Positions 47,520 to 59,061 are shown, numbered from the stretch's first letter. The stretch is DNA of 64,000 nucleotides from Pestalotiopsis fici W106-1 (GCF_000516985.1 NW_006917093.1:4092001-4156000); one strand, 5' to 3'. Numbers and translations: made by a program. The notes: generated by a model from the letters alone, not told the origin.

Positions 47520-48782
47520 CTATGGACTATACTCTTTGGTATTTTGCTCACAAAGGAGACTGCCACGGCTTGGAGCCGAGTCAGGGCGTTGTCCTTCTCC
47601 TTCAGCCTCGTGGACTCCAAGTTGCGTCTCTGAATTTACCGGATGAGCAAAAGGTGGGTTCGAACCAGTGTTTGGTAACTCATAGGACTGTGCCTTGCCA
47701 CTGGATTTGGGGGAGAAGAGAAGACGTAGAAGCTGGCGTGTCAACGGAAGACAAGCGCAGATGATGCCAAAATTTGCCTCTACGAGGGTCAGTGTTGATC
47801 TGGGGACGAAGTTGCCGGTCTGATCGGCTTTGAGCTGCGTTGAATTTGCCACGACGACAACTCTCAAAATACTGATGACGCATACGCTATCATTCATACA
47901 TGTTAGTTTTTGAGAGCAATTAGGTGACCATGGGAGACGCATTTACTCACAGAAAACCTAATGAGAATACCCCCAATAGCCCCAGTTTCTCCCTGCGACC
48001 TAGTTCAAGTTCCAGAATAGGCTTGATTGGTAGGGCGAGTATTATAAGATCGGTCAGAATATTGGTGATGCCATATTGATACCAAGCGGCGTCGCTGTCG
48101 ATGCAAGTTTTGTCAGTGATTGAGGCATCCCAGCTAGCTTGCACGGGGATGCACTGGCATATAGTCGCGATAATCGAGCCAACCGACCAACATCCGACGA
48201 TGCCCAAAACTGCATATGTCGCAATATGAAATTGCTTAGAGACAAAGATGCGCAGATATAGCAGCAGCAGTGACACTTTTGTGAGCATCACAACGATCTT
48301 GTAGAATATCTGGGCAAAAAAGAACCACTATGAACAGTTTTGTGAACAAAGTACGAGGCTGTCATCAGTAATTATGAACGCACCTTCAAGGCCTCGCGGA
48401 TTTGAGGCTTTGTCAATTTACTCTTGCTCACACCGTAGCCATTTTCGACGGCTTTTAGGCGAAAGTTAGTGGAAATACAATGTTTGGTCTTGACGCCAGC
48501 GAAACGTACCGAGATTCATGCATACTGTCAATATGATTGAGAAGCACTAGAAGGATTAATCGCTGATACTCAATGAGAGGGCCGTTGACATACCAGAGAA
48601 CCAAGAATAAACAGATCGTCGGAACCAACATTGCCCTTTTGATAGCGAGCCCAGAGCCTCAAGACGACAAAAAGACCCGCTGCAATCACAAACGTCGTTC
48701 CAGTGATAAAGAGCTGGTATCCGTGGTTATCGTATTCATCGGTAGGGTATCCAACACCAAAAGAATTCGGGACGAAAGACAT
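47520..48782 (-). CDS. Third Pth11-like integral membrane protein
   Basis: Fungal rhodopsin-type seven-helix protein, about 340 residues in five or more exons. It starts MSFVPNSFGVGYPTDEYDNH at 48782. TM1 is LFITGTTFVIAAGLFVVLRL, followed by the family GSDDLFI. A small exon near 48400-48460 carries NGYGVSKSKLTKPQ. The 48291-47947 exon holds KVSLLLLYLRIFVSKQFHIA and LTDLIILALPIKPILELEL. The last exon has SVCVISILRVVVVANST and VEANFGIICACLPLTRQLLR, the classic end of the domain, then a polar tail. No in-frame stop is seen, unlike the second copy at 5950. It is divergent from the carboxylesterase. Receptor function is inferred from Pth11 of rice blast fungus. Confidence 0.85.
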
Positions 48783-49545
48783 GGTATTGCAGCATAGCAA
48801 TCCATCTCGAGAGAGATCATCAGCCTTTAAATTCTTCAACACAATGACTGAATGAGACACGATGATAGGGGCGAACGAATGCAAGAGAAAAACATGTGCT
48901 CATGAGCCATTGTCTCAAGCAAAAAGCAGGAACAGGGCATTGCATGCATCGACATGGGTGGCCTTAGACTGCAGAACAGCTAGACAGCGGTCCGATGTGG
49001 GTCTCTCGGCTACAGAAAGACATCGTGGGATCGAAACTTCGGGAGTTCTTGTTCCTATCGAACAATCAACACCATAAATATCTCATCCTCTCTCCCACTT
49101 GTCGGGCATTCGGGCTCTTATGACCACCGCACTTGTTTCTCCAGAGCAGATGAATTTATACCCCAAATTATTATGCATTCGCACATCGGTCCGAAACCCC
49201 AGTCCAAATTATCTCGCAAGAAGGGGATCAGCATACGGAGCCCACGTTCGGCGTAAGCGTCCGATTGGTCCCAGCAAATCCACTGCCCACATTTAGGATC
49301 GAGTATAGGGGGAAATAGCAGCCGATTAGACCCCATCCGACAGGGAGCTGTAAAATGCGAAATTTTGAATGTATGCTTTAAGGAGATGATGGCGACAATC
49401 TGAAAGTTCCAGATTCCTTCCCGCAGCCTCTTCAAACTAGAGCTCGGTACCGGGCATTCTGTTTCTGTCTCACATTGAATAAAGGTGCCAATTGGTACCG
49501 ACAAAAACACGGTCAGCGTGGGCGAAAGTATTGCCAATAGTCAAG
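48783..49545. other. Divergent promoter, Pth11-like / carboxylesterase
   Basis: 760 bp shared upstream DNA. A 139-codon minus frame (49118-49537) has no recognisable features and is ignored. Confidence 0.5.
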
Positions 49546-51213
49546 ATGATCGGCAGTCTCTCATCTTGGGCGCCTTTAGGCACCGCTCTAGTTGCTGCTC
49601 TTGCGGATGGTGTACATGGGGCCTCGGTAACAGACTGTGTTGTGAAAACACCTAATGGGCGAATCATTGGTCATCGGAGTAGCATCCAACCAGAGGTGTG
49701 CGAGTTCCTCGGAATCCCGTATGCAGCTGCTCCTGTGGGCAGCTTGCGATTCGCAGCCCCGGAAGCGCAGAACCTCGCGGGAGACTTTGTTGCCGACTCT
49801 TGGGTAAGTGATTGCAAGGCGTCATTCCCATGATTTATTCCGGCCATGCCAATGACTAATATGACATCCTAGGGCGCTGATTGCCCGCAAAACCCTTCCT
49901 CACTCTATGCTTATCCCAATGCCACGGCAGTGTATGAAGATGTTTTCACTAGCTTCGTGTCAACCACAAGCACGAACCATACCCAGAGCGAGGATTGCCT
50001 CAAACTCAATATTTGGGTCAAGGCCGACGCACTGAATGCCAGTTCTCCCGTGCTGATGTGGATTCACGGTGGACGGCACACCTCTGGTACTTCCAATACA
50101 CCTTTTTACAATGGCGCAAACTTTGTGGCAGCTCAAGATGCTGCATTCGTCACCTTCAATTTCCGAATGAACATCTTTGGATTTCCCGGAGCTCCCGAGG
50201 GCACGCAGAATGTCGGTCTCTTGGATCATCACATGGCAGCACAATGGGTACACGACAATATTGAATTTTTTGGGGCCAACCCGAATCAGATTTCGCTCTT
50301 CGGACAGTCTTCCGGTGCAGCTGCCGTCGGAAACTGGGCGTATGCATTCAAGGACAAGCCTATAGTTGCCGGAATCGCCTCTCACTCGGGCAACCAGTTT
50401 TCTTTTCCCACAAACACGCTTGTACTGGCCGAGAGCAATTGGTACAATGTTTCAGGTACATTGGGTTGCGGCAGCAGCGGTCTCACGCTCGAGTGTATGA
50501 GGTCTGAGAACATTACTTTCCAGCAAATCCTTGCAGCCGTCAAGAAGGTCCCTACTGTTGCCACCAGCTCGCCAGCTCGCTCGCAACCGCAATTCCAAGC
50601 CACGCAGGATAACATTACTTGGTTCACCAATGAAGAGTACGTCTCTCGTGTCAAGTCCGGTGACCTGGCCCAAATACCGTATTTGCAGATTCATGGGGAT
50701 CACGAGTCTGGATTCTACAGGATTTCCGCCTTGGCCCAGGGCAACACGCTCAACGAGACCGCGTGGCAGGAATTCGAGCAGGAGACATTTACCTGTGCCG
50801 CTGCCGCCGAGGGCTACTACAGAACTCAGGTTGGCATTCCCACCTACCGCCTTCGCAATATGGCGGACTGGGAGAACACGCGTCTCTACGACCCCCCCTC
50901 GAGCGGCGCCTACCACGGCGTAGAGATACACATGGTCACGGGCAACTCGGAGCTTGTCAGCGGGGAGGCACCTGCCGAAGCCCAGGGTGAAATTACTGCT
51001 ACCATGGCGAGTGCTTGGAAATGGTTCGCGGCTGATGCAGCCAATGGTCCTACCGAGGGTCTCGGCTGGCCTCGCTACCTCCCAGGTGCGGCGACGCTGG
51101 GGCTCGTTGCCAGCAACAACACTGCTACCGTCACTTTCGTAGATGCTTCTAGCTATGACAGCGCATGCCCTACACTGGATCTGGATTTTTGGGATGAGGC
51201 AGTTCCAGTATAG
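49546..51213 (+). CDS. Secreted type-B carboxylesterase (alpha/beta hydrolase)
   Basis: Carboxylesterase of the cholinesterase-like type, about 530 residues. ATG 49546 opens a signal peptide (APLGTALVAALADGVHG). EFLGIPYAAAPVGSLRFAAP is the family start. One intron (about 49804-49872) joins DFVADSW to GADCPQNPSS. EDCLKLNIWV is conserved. The oxyanion region reads MWIHGGRHTSG, where most relatives have HGGG. The nucleophile Ser is in FGQSSGAAAVG. The acid is probably Glu in GDHESGFY, and the His lies in GAYHGVEIH. There are eight or more N-glycosylation motifs. It hydrolyses esters, possibly lipids or host defence esters, but the substrate cannot be told. It converges on the thioesterase-like gene with about 210 bp between. 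Confidence 0.93.
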
Positions 51214-51423
51214 GAAAATGATAATATAGCTGAGCGACGTGGACACAGCCATCACGAGCTTTGTACAATCTGACTCCTTTTGAAATGTATAAAATAATTG
51301 AGCATTGTACCAATATTGTATTGCATGAATGGCTTTCCAACTGCGTAGGGGAATGGCAATGGACCCTCGATTGTTTCTCGTGTTCACTCGAACCAGCCAC
51401 ATTCGACCTTGATTGCCTTAGTC

Positions 51424-52506
51424 TCAAAGTGATGACTTTGCCTTTGACTTATTTTCTCTGAATTTTCTCTTTGCATCCAGTACGAGAATAACCTGACGTG
51501 CTAGCAAAAGTATATCCAAGTTCTCATCACATATCGTCACATCAAGATCACCCCTGCCCGCTTGCAGCATGCGCATCTCGGCCCTCGTGAAGATCCATTG
51601 GATACCCTCTTTGGGAAGTCTGCGCTTGAATTCGATATCCAGGGTGACCGTGTGGTTGAAGACGGTAGCCTGCGCGGCTTGTTTGAGACTGTTCGTCAGC
51701 ACCACCGGGGCGCCGGGGTTTTTCTTTTCTGCCGCTTCAATCTGCGCAAAGTTGGCCCGGGCATCGTATATTCCGCCGTTGCGGAGCAGCGTGTCTGGCA
51801 GAGACGGGATGATATCGGCCATGAGGGTCAGATACGTCGCGTCCATCCGCTCGTTGCCGAGAAACGAGGTCCACGCGTCGCAGACGCCGTCAATAGGAAA
51901 GCCTTTGCGTGGGTTGAGGCACAGTATGCGTTTGGTGACCGGTATAAGTTCGCCGTCGACAATGGTCGATACCCAATCCTCATCGGGCTCTTGTGTCTGG
52001 ATCTTGTCAAAATCCACGGGCTCGGGCGGTGGTGTCAGTTTCCACGCCGTCGGCGCCGAGGGGCCGCTGACATTGTCAAAGTTGACGGCCGTGGCCAGAG
52101 CAATGACTTTGACCTGGCCGTCTTGCGAGAGATGTAATTGGATATCGCTGGTGCCAGCGCCGAGTCTCAGATCCGTGATATCGATCACGCTGTCCTGGAG
52201 CACACATGTTCTGAGAAATTGAAAATGCAGCGTCAGAATGTCGGGTTGGTTTTGTGCTGCCAATGTGGTGCGAAGATGAGTAGAGGCTGCATGATGAATT
52301 GTGGCAGCCACGGAACCGCCGTGAAGAGCTGACAAGGAAAGACTTTAGCATGTACGCATAGATCGTGGTTCATGCCAAAGGTTTTACCTCGACATGGCGG
52401 GCCACATACCTGGTCCCACACTCCAATCCCGATGAGATGAGATTGTGTAAGAGTGCGACGATGTCTGCGTAAGGTTAATTTGCTTCTGGAGAATACTTTG
52501 AGCCAT
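51424..52506 (-). CDS. Acyl-CoA thioesterase-like protein (4HBT_3 type)
   Basis: Hotdog-fold thioesterase-like protein, 333 residues. ATG 52506 opens a first exon, MAQSILQKQINLTQ to SSHRDWSVGP, that is missed if only long frames are read. An 81-nt GT-AG intron (52329-52409) joins it to ALHGGSVAATIHHAASTH, giving the W-S-V-G-x6-HGG pattern of the family. The C-terminal half holds a second hotdog (DAWTSFLGNERMDATYLTLM; TVTLDIEFKRRLPKEGIQWI). It probably hydrolyses acyl-CoA or a related thioester in the cytosol or peroxisome. The C-terminus KSKAKSSL is not a plain PTS1. The substrate is unknown. Confidence 0.85.
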
Positions 52507-52966
52507 TTCTGTTATGATCAAGTATATTGTACTGCGGTCTTTCTTCACGAGATCAAATCTATCTAAGCAAAATACAGGAGAAACGTCAAATCCTGTTTCT
52601 TTTTTCCAGGTCTATCATGGCAGCTTTTCTAAGCACTCCAATCGTTGGTTAGTCCTACAGACGCAAACATGTCAGCACTAGTTGCTGTGCCACTCGGCTA
52701 TTTGGGAGCTCTACAATGTTGGCACTACTTATCGTTGGCTAGAATAAAAGCTTGCGAGTTGAGCATGAAAGCCGGAACTTGATTGGGCGTTCTTTGTAGT
52801 TGGCACTTAAACCTTATTCTTGCGCATAGTTATGTACTAACCTAGGTAGGCGCGTGATCATAAATAACCATTTGAAGTTCAACTGAAGATTTGGGGTAGA
52901 AACATGAATAAAATGGAGAACATTCCTCAATCAGCTCGTTTTGCAACAATATTCTATCTATCAATC
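52507..52966. other. Intergenic, no gene seen
   Basis: Promoter side of the thioesterase-like gene and 3' flank of the HET gene. A CCTAGGTAGG word lies at 52841-52850. Confidence 0.5.
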
Positions 52967-54832
52967 CTATTGGATCTCAAATTCCTGTACATTTAGTCCT
53001 GGGCCTTCATAACCATCAGACCATAATTCTGGCGCCACATCTTGGACAAAAGCGTCCCCAATGAGCCTGTAGCGTCCGCCTTCGGGTCTGAGAACAAAAC
53101 AGAGAGGGCTTCCGTAGAGCAAAACAACTTCATCCCCAGACTTTGTACACCTGGGTCCGAGTCCGACGCGAAGACCATTAGTGACGAAGAAGCACCGTGC
53201 CGAGTACAATGCATTATCCAAGCTCTCAGTAAAGGGCGACAGGTATCTGTTCAATTGAGTTTCCTTGGCCAGATGAGACTCGAAAAAGGAGTCGGGGAGC
53301 GGCTCAAGCGAGATAAGCACACGCCAGAGGTGGTAGAAACTGTCAGGTGCTGGAGACTTGGGCTCATTTCGATTACTTGTATCCGTGTCAAGAATGAATG
53401 CCCTCCATGCTATTTCTTGCACATCTTTTGGTAGAGACAGATACAGATTGACAAGCTCGGCAAATTTCTCAAATGTGCTTGGTATGACTTTCACTTGTGT
53501 CTTCTCCTCATTTTGGCTACTATGACATGTTGCCGTAAATGGCCCGACCACGCGGTCCAGAGTTCCAAGACTAATGCCTCGAGCTTTTAGCACACTCCCA
53601 CCCTCGCCAAATGATACTGAGGCAGCACTGCGCTTAATCTTATCGTCGAGTGCGGCGAATTCGAAAGCGTAACCGTCCCATAATTGACTATAGAGCTCGG
53701 GAACCCAGGATGGACCAAATGGATTCGATAACTCGCGATTGCCATGCAGGCAGTGAAGATTTTGATCCTGTTGGATACAAAGTTTGGTCCAAGACGAGTA
53801 GACTTCGGACACACTGAGGGTATAGTCGGGAGTGACCAACTGGCTTTCAGCGAGCTCCAGAAATGCGTATAGCTTGTCGCGCGGGTCCGTCGCCTGGAAC
53901 TTTCGGGACATTCTCTGTAGATGGCTGAGAGATCGCTTTATACGAGACTCGCCATCTTCGTTGAAAATGTCATCAAGACTCCAGATAATCTGAAACATTT
54001 GCTCAACCGGTGGAGCACCTTTCGTCGTCAGTAGGTACAATGGAGGACTCATATTATCCTCCATCCATCGGGCGTTTCCTCTCATTATACCAAATATGAA
54101 AACAAAGGCGGAGAATATCGGGAGTCGTATCCATGATGTTCCGCAGCCGACAAGACATCTATTTTGCGCTGCATTTTGAAAAGTGCCGCCGGCCAGTGCC
54201 AACTCCTGAATAATCCAGATTCGATGCCAGTATGGACGCTCACAGATCGCCCAGATGGCATTCCAATTCATGGCTGAAATATCGAGCCCCAGCTTTTCAT
54301 AGTCTGCTGGCGAAAGCCGGCTAAGATACGCAAATCCATCATCGCCAATGGATTCGTCGTCAGTTCCATCGCAGACAATGGACCAAAGGGTGTTGCCAAT
54401 CTTCTCGATCGTTTGCATCGCCTCCTCACTATTCACCTCTGGCGGTCCCAGCCAAGCGAGAACTGAATTGGCCGAGGAAAATATCTCGCCCATACGCTGC
54501 ACCTGGCTGCTTTTCTCTTCCGTGTCCTCTTGGTCAATGCACAGCGCGTCGATCCATAGCGTACGAGGTTGATCGGACTTGCGCAGATGCCGAAGTGCAA
54601 TTTCGAGGTTGGTGGTGATTCCAATGCATGCTTCATTGACAGTGACGGGGACTAAATTGCCGACGTCTCCCCAAGTATACGACAAGGCTTCGAATTCTTC
54701 ATCTTTTGGGTGAGAAGATATTTTGAGATTGCAAACGAGGTCTTGATCCCATGAGCCAGCCTGTAAGATGAGAAGTCGGAATTCTGATGCTCTTATGTCG
54801 AGCCGGCGATATGGCTCTCGTTTTGACTGCAT
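52967..54832 (-). CDS. HET-domain protein (heterokaryon incompatibility type)
   Basis: Intronless gene of 621 codons from ATG 54832. The N-terminal half is a HET domain with its three blocks: EFEALSYTWGD, then LWIDALCIDQEDTEEKSSQV with MGEIFSSANSVLAWLG, and RPYWHRIWIIQELALA. DPRDKLYAFLELAES and VTPDYTLSVSEVYSSW are the usual follow-on. The C-terminal half has no recognised repeat and ends LRPEGGRYRLIGDAFVQD, a segment common in this family. HET domains trigger cell death on non-self fusion in Podospora and Neurospora, but most copies are uncharacterised and some have other stress roles. No polymorphic partner gene is next to it. A role in incompatibility is inference. Confidence 0.93.
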   Translation of the reverse strand: MQSKREPYRRLDIRASEFRLLILQAGSWDQDLVCNLKISSHPKDEEFEALSYTWGDVGNLVPVTVNEACIGITTNLEIALRHLRKSDQPRTLWIDALCIDQEDTEEKSSQVQRMGEIFSSANSVLAWLGPPEVNSEEAMQTIEKIGNTLWSIVCDGTDDESIGDDGFAYLSRLSPADYEKLGLDISAMNWNAIWAICERPYWHRIWIIQELALAGGTFQNAAQNRCLVGCGTSWIRLPIFSAFVFIFGIMRGNARWMEDNMSPPLYLLTTKGAPPVEQMFQIIWSLDDIFNEDGESRIKRSLSHLQRMSRKFQATDPRDKLYAFLELAESQLVTPDYTLSVSEVYSSWTKLCIQQDQNLHCLHGNRELSNPFGPSWVPELYSQLWDGYAFEFAALDDKIKRSAASVSFGEGGSVLKARGISLGTLDRVVGPFTATCHSSQNEEKTQVKVIPSTFEKFAELVNLYLSLPKDVQEIAWRAFILDTDTSNRNEPKSPAPDSFYHLWRVLISLEPLPDSFFESHLAKETQLNRYLSPFTESLDNALYSARCFFVTNGLRVGLGPRCTKSGDEVVLLYGSPLCFVLRPEGGRYRLIGDAFVQDVAPELWSDGYEGPGLNVQEFEIQ

Positions 54833-56482
54833 TGGAGGGGCCGGCTCAAAGTTTCCGATATATACCTCTCCGTCCAGCCAAAGAGATCAAAGTCAGGTAG
54901 CGAAAAGATCATCCTGGGGCGGGGTAAGTGTAGAAATAGTCACGTGATCGACTTTCTCAAGAAGAATGTATGCAAGAGGTTCCACGCATATTCTGAGAAG
55001 TGATCGGGGGAGATAGGGAGATCCATACATGGTAAGCACTGACACAACTAATACCGCTCCGTGAATAGTCGCACATGATATACCAACAGTGCAATGCGGT
55101 TCAGGTGCCCAATGTTATTCCCTCTCAACCTTGAAAACCTGAGATATCGGCAGCCATGGTGACTATCGCACCAACGTCTTCCACGGTAATCGTTTGGGGT
55201 TCATGAGCATCTCACTGCACTGTTCCCGGGATATACGTGGTGGAGCAAAATGAGAACAGACTCGGGCTTCATGGTCAGTGGTACATGCTATCAAAGGCTA
55301 GATGAAAAGTCAATCTACTTCATGAATGCTTGTATCCTTGGCTTAAAATCAATATGTGATGTTGAGAGCATGAAGCAATTCATACGTTCCTCCTCGGGAA
55401 AATGGTTCAAGACGTGAAGCATCATATGAGACAATGTCAGACCACGAGCGTGATAGAGAGTAAGCAGACTGCTGGCTGGTCAAGTTTAGAAGTGCTGTTA
55501 ATTTGTTCACACTAAATCCGATGATCATCATTCATCTCATTACATAAATGGACACGAGGAGGATTGAATCTTACCACACATTTGGGGCTATAATCCTTGG
55601 TTTTGTCGACTAACTTTTAGGGCTGAGAAGAATTGAGGCGACTTTTAGCTTAACTACCTCGCGGACTCCCAGACCCGTAGGACGTAACGTGACAGCATGC
55701 TTGCGGTCACAATAGCGGCCGCCTCGTCATTTTTGAATACCTACTGCGCAATTGACCGTATGTGCTTTTGCTCCGGTCATGGTGAAATCTCGCTAACGAT
55801 CGTGTATGACACCATTAGTTTTCAAGGCCCTGCGCTCGTACCAAATTCTGCGTATTGCTTCGGATTCTATACACATTTACTCAATTACAGAATATATCAT
55901 AGGAAAAGCTGCGCGACGTCAAACTTTAATGATTTGGGTTGTCGCGTACCGTCTTCCCCAGATTCTCGGGAATGCATCAAGGTTAAATGGCAAGATGGGT
56001 AGGGGTATGATCCCGCGCCCCTGGGTTTTGCTGGCTTGCTCCTAATCTAGGTATGTTACCAATTCGATATGCAGCGGCCCGTGGCAATTGCTTGCCCCAG
56101 GTTTGGGAGCGAATCACAACGTCCCTGACACGGCTTTGGCTCTGCGCCACCACCCTTCTTCATGCAGGCGCTGTACAGCCAAGACCTATTTCTAACGTCA
56201 CATACGGGCCGTCTTCTAGCTGGCTGCGCAACCACCTAAAGATGATAGTGCTTACAGCTAGTCTTAACCCGAAGCACCAACGCCTCGTGTTTGAACATGC
56301 ACGGATGGATTGAATACTTGGAATCATAGATAAAAGGGACCGAGTCCTCAGTCATCAAAGGGTCATTCTCAATCATTACATACTCACACTGAACAAAATC
56401 ATTATATCCATACAATAAGCTTCGTCCTGCTACTCGCCATACTACACTATAATCACTCATCTACCAACCTACAACCATCAAA
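54833..56482. other. 1.6-kb gene-free region
   Basis: No gene is supported. A CACGTGATCGAC word lies near 54942. 55697-56313 has two short plus frames without domain marks. 56050-56482 is the promoter of the small secreted protein. Confidence 0.45.
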
Positions 56483-56851
56483 ATGCGTACCGCTTCCGTT
56501 CTCGTCTCTGCCGCCGCTTTTGCCGGCATGGCCATCGCCGCCCCCGTTGATTCCACTGCCACTGCAACCATTGTCATCGAGGCTTCACACGGCGGTGCTG
56601 GTAGTGGACTGACCAACACCACCATCAGCGTGCCCATCGGCCCCATCTACACCAACTCGGACGCCTTGGACGAGGTCTCAACGCTGTACCTCACAGGCGC
56701 TACTGGCGTCGACGTGACCAGCGTCACCTGCACGCCGTACCAGGCCACCGACGGCGAGGGCACTGGCGGTCTGCCCTTTACTAGCAGCCAGCCATCCTAT
56801 CTCTCCACCAATACTGTTGTAGTTGGCAGCATTGTCTGCGAAAGCTCCTGA
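56483..56851 (+). CDS. Small secreted protein (effector-like)
   Basis: Single-exon gene of 122 codons. ATG 56483 opens a clear signal peptide (RTASVLVSAAAFAGMAIAAP) with a likely cut after A-I-A-A. The mature part is about 100 residues, rich in Thr, Ser, Gly and Val, with NTTIS as an N-glycosylation site and two Cys (VTCTPYQATD and IVCESS) that could form one disulfide. No domain is recognised. Codon use is strongly GC-ending, as in a highly expressed gene. It could be an effector, a surface protein or an antimicrobial; nothing in the sequence decides. Confidence 0.82.
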   Translation: MRTASVLVSAAAFAGMAIAAPVDSTATATIVIEASHGGAGSGLTNTTISVPIGPIYTNSDALDEVSTLYLTGATGVDVTSVTCTPYQATDGEGTGGLPFTSSQPSYLSTNTVVVGSIVCESS

Positions 56852-57689
56852 GGCAATGTGGAGGTTCTTTAGGGTTCAGCGGAGCCGAGTATGAATGAGG
56901 AGAAGCCAGAATGATCCAAGGGGACCTTGATATATATAAGTGCACGTTTATTGCACAGTGCATATAGACATAGATATGGAATTAATAGTGGACTTGGCCT
57001 TGTTACTGAAATCTTTTTTTACACTAAAAAATATTATGTTTTTTAAGAAAGATATTTCTATAGTCTCTGTCTTCAAAAACATATTACTACATGTTGTAAT
57101 CTTTAATATATACGAGTGCTCGCCGATGCTTATGCTTTAGCTAAAGGAAAATGGCAAAGGTCTTTAAAACTATAACATACATATGCTCCTTTACTCCCTT
57201 CTTTTCCTTTTTCCTTCACAACTAGTCTTCGCGAGAATAAAATAATGACACGACCTATCTATAAAAAAAAAAGAGTAAAATTAAAGATTGTCTACATGTA
57301 CGAGATTACTGTGTGAACAAACAGACTTCATAACCATTCCCGTTATGTCACCCGAAGGGTACCACACTCCTTAGCCATGCTGTGGGGCACGAATGACAAA
57401 GAAAAAGAAGTACATATTATATGTTAGGTCTTCGCAGCGCTGCTGTAGAAGCCAATGGCGAATACGTCTCCTGATCCATCCTATCGCAGTATTCAACGCT
57501 GTAGCTGAGCAAAGCAGTGTGGAGATTGCAGTGAAAGAATACCCAATGATCTTTCTCAGCGCCTCGAGCAACGTCCCACTGAGTATGTAAGGGAACGTTC
57601 GTTTCTCACCAACCCAGCTTCTGTGAGATGGACGGATATTGATGAAAGCGTCATACAAGAAGACAACATGCAAAAAAAGACAAAAAATA
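56852..57689. other. AT-rich intergenic region
   Basis: 56950-57300 is strongly AT-rich with A/T homopolymers and no usable frames. It may be a mutated repeat. The rest holds short frames only. Confidence 0.45.
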
Positions 57690-57778
57690 GGCCCGACCCC
57701 AGGATCGAACTGGGGACCACCTGCATTTTAAGATAAACAAATCCCAAAGCAGGTATCATACCTCTAGACCAGCCGAGC
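57690..57778 (-). tRNA. tRNA-Pro (anticodon UGG) with 17-nt intron
   Basis: On the minus strand the cloverleaf folds fully. Acceptor GCTCGGC pairs with GTCGGGC, discriminator C73; D arm GTC/GAT; anticodon stem CCTGC/GCAGG with loop TT-TGG-G; T arm CCCAG-TTCGATC-CTGGG. The anticodon TGG lies at 57744-57746. A 17-nt intron (57726-57742) sits one base 3' of the anticodon, the standard eukaryotic place. Mature length 72 nt plus CCA added later. Confidence 0.95.
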
Positions 57779-59061
57779 CATGACTGCAAATATCCACATT
57801 GTGGGTGCGGATTAGAGATGCTGGAAACGCACTGTATCAAAAACTATAATGAAATATCGTGTGTTGTGGGTTTGCGGGCCGAGTCCGTGTGTACAGATTA
57901 TAGTGGGGGCTAGCGGCATAGGCTCTTAGCTCGAGTGGAATGTCATATGCATAATTATTATTTTGAGACCAGATGAAGAGACAGTCTAGCATAAAGTGGT
58001 TCTTTGTGTTGAGGACCACGGTGGACTTATAGCTCTGTAGTCGAGGCATTTGTCGCGGCAGTCGGAGGAACTGTTCAACAAACTGCCTTGCAACGAACAT
58101 GTGATAATGACGGATGCAAGCATGCGCTCTGATCAAGAGTCTAAGACACCAAAACAAGCCAAATGTGCAAATGCATGACAATCTACATTGCCAGATATTG
58201 TCGCTTATTGGTGGCTATCAACATGGCAGTCTTCTAATTGCTAGTATTTGCGGACCTCAGTTTGTGGTCAGATGCAACGCTGCTATATAAATTTAACACA
58301 ATTGGTCCTATACGAAGTGTTGGTGTCAAACATTTATGTTCTCCCAGATATAGCATCGTGACTATACTCTTCGCCCACTGCATAAGTCATAGAATCTCTT
58401 GCACCTCTTTGAAAAATGGAGGTAGGGGCAAAATTACACTTGGGGTCATCCAACTACTGCCGAGCCCATGGTCTATTTTTTTTATCAGGGGTGCGGAATA
58501 TGTTCACAGCTTGTTGGAAACAAATATGCTTTCACCGAACTTCCGAACTTCCTGTCCCACAACGGTTCCCGCTCTCCTCATGTCAAAACTAAGCGAGAAA
58601 AAGCTTAACTGATCTGAAGTAGAACAATCCTGGGCATATATTAATTACCAAAACTCTTACTATGATTCATGACTTTGTTCTGATGGTAACGGTCCGGGGG
58701 CGGGGCTGACTCGATTTGGTAGGGCGCCGATCCGGTCGCGAATTGGCACCTGTAATGAGAACCGCTTGGAATGGAATCGGCACTGCTTGGCCCACGTACC
58801 ACATAGTACCTGCCCACTCTTGCACTCGCACCGCGGAACAATAACGACAGCGGCGATGCCGCAGCGACTCCAACTACCATCGCGATCGCCAACTTGGCCT
58901 TGGAAACGGGTTAGAGTAGAGACAAGAGACAATTCACCCCTGAGGCTCATGGCAACGTCTATAAGAGCCATGTTGTCAGGCACGATTGCAACATTTGTAA
59001 ATGGTGTAGATCACAACACCACCATTTGAAAGTTCTTGTTGTTGTATTGAAGCAAGTCAAG
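57779..59061. other. Intergenic, no gene seen
   Basis: Short frames only, including overlapping ones at 58640-59030 on both strands. The right end is the promoter of the lipocalin-like gene. Confidence 0.45.

Noticed and set aside
50452..51402. 316-codon minus frame over the carboxylesterase
   Set aside because: Opposite strand of a well-supported gene; no start context or domain.
51569..52222. 217-codon plus frame over the thioesterase-like gene
   Set aside because: Antisense shadow of a GC-rich coding exon.
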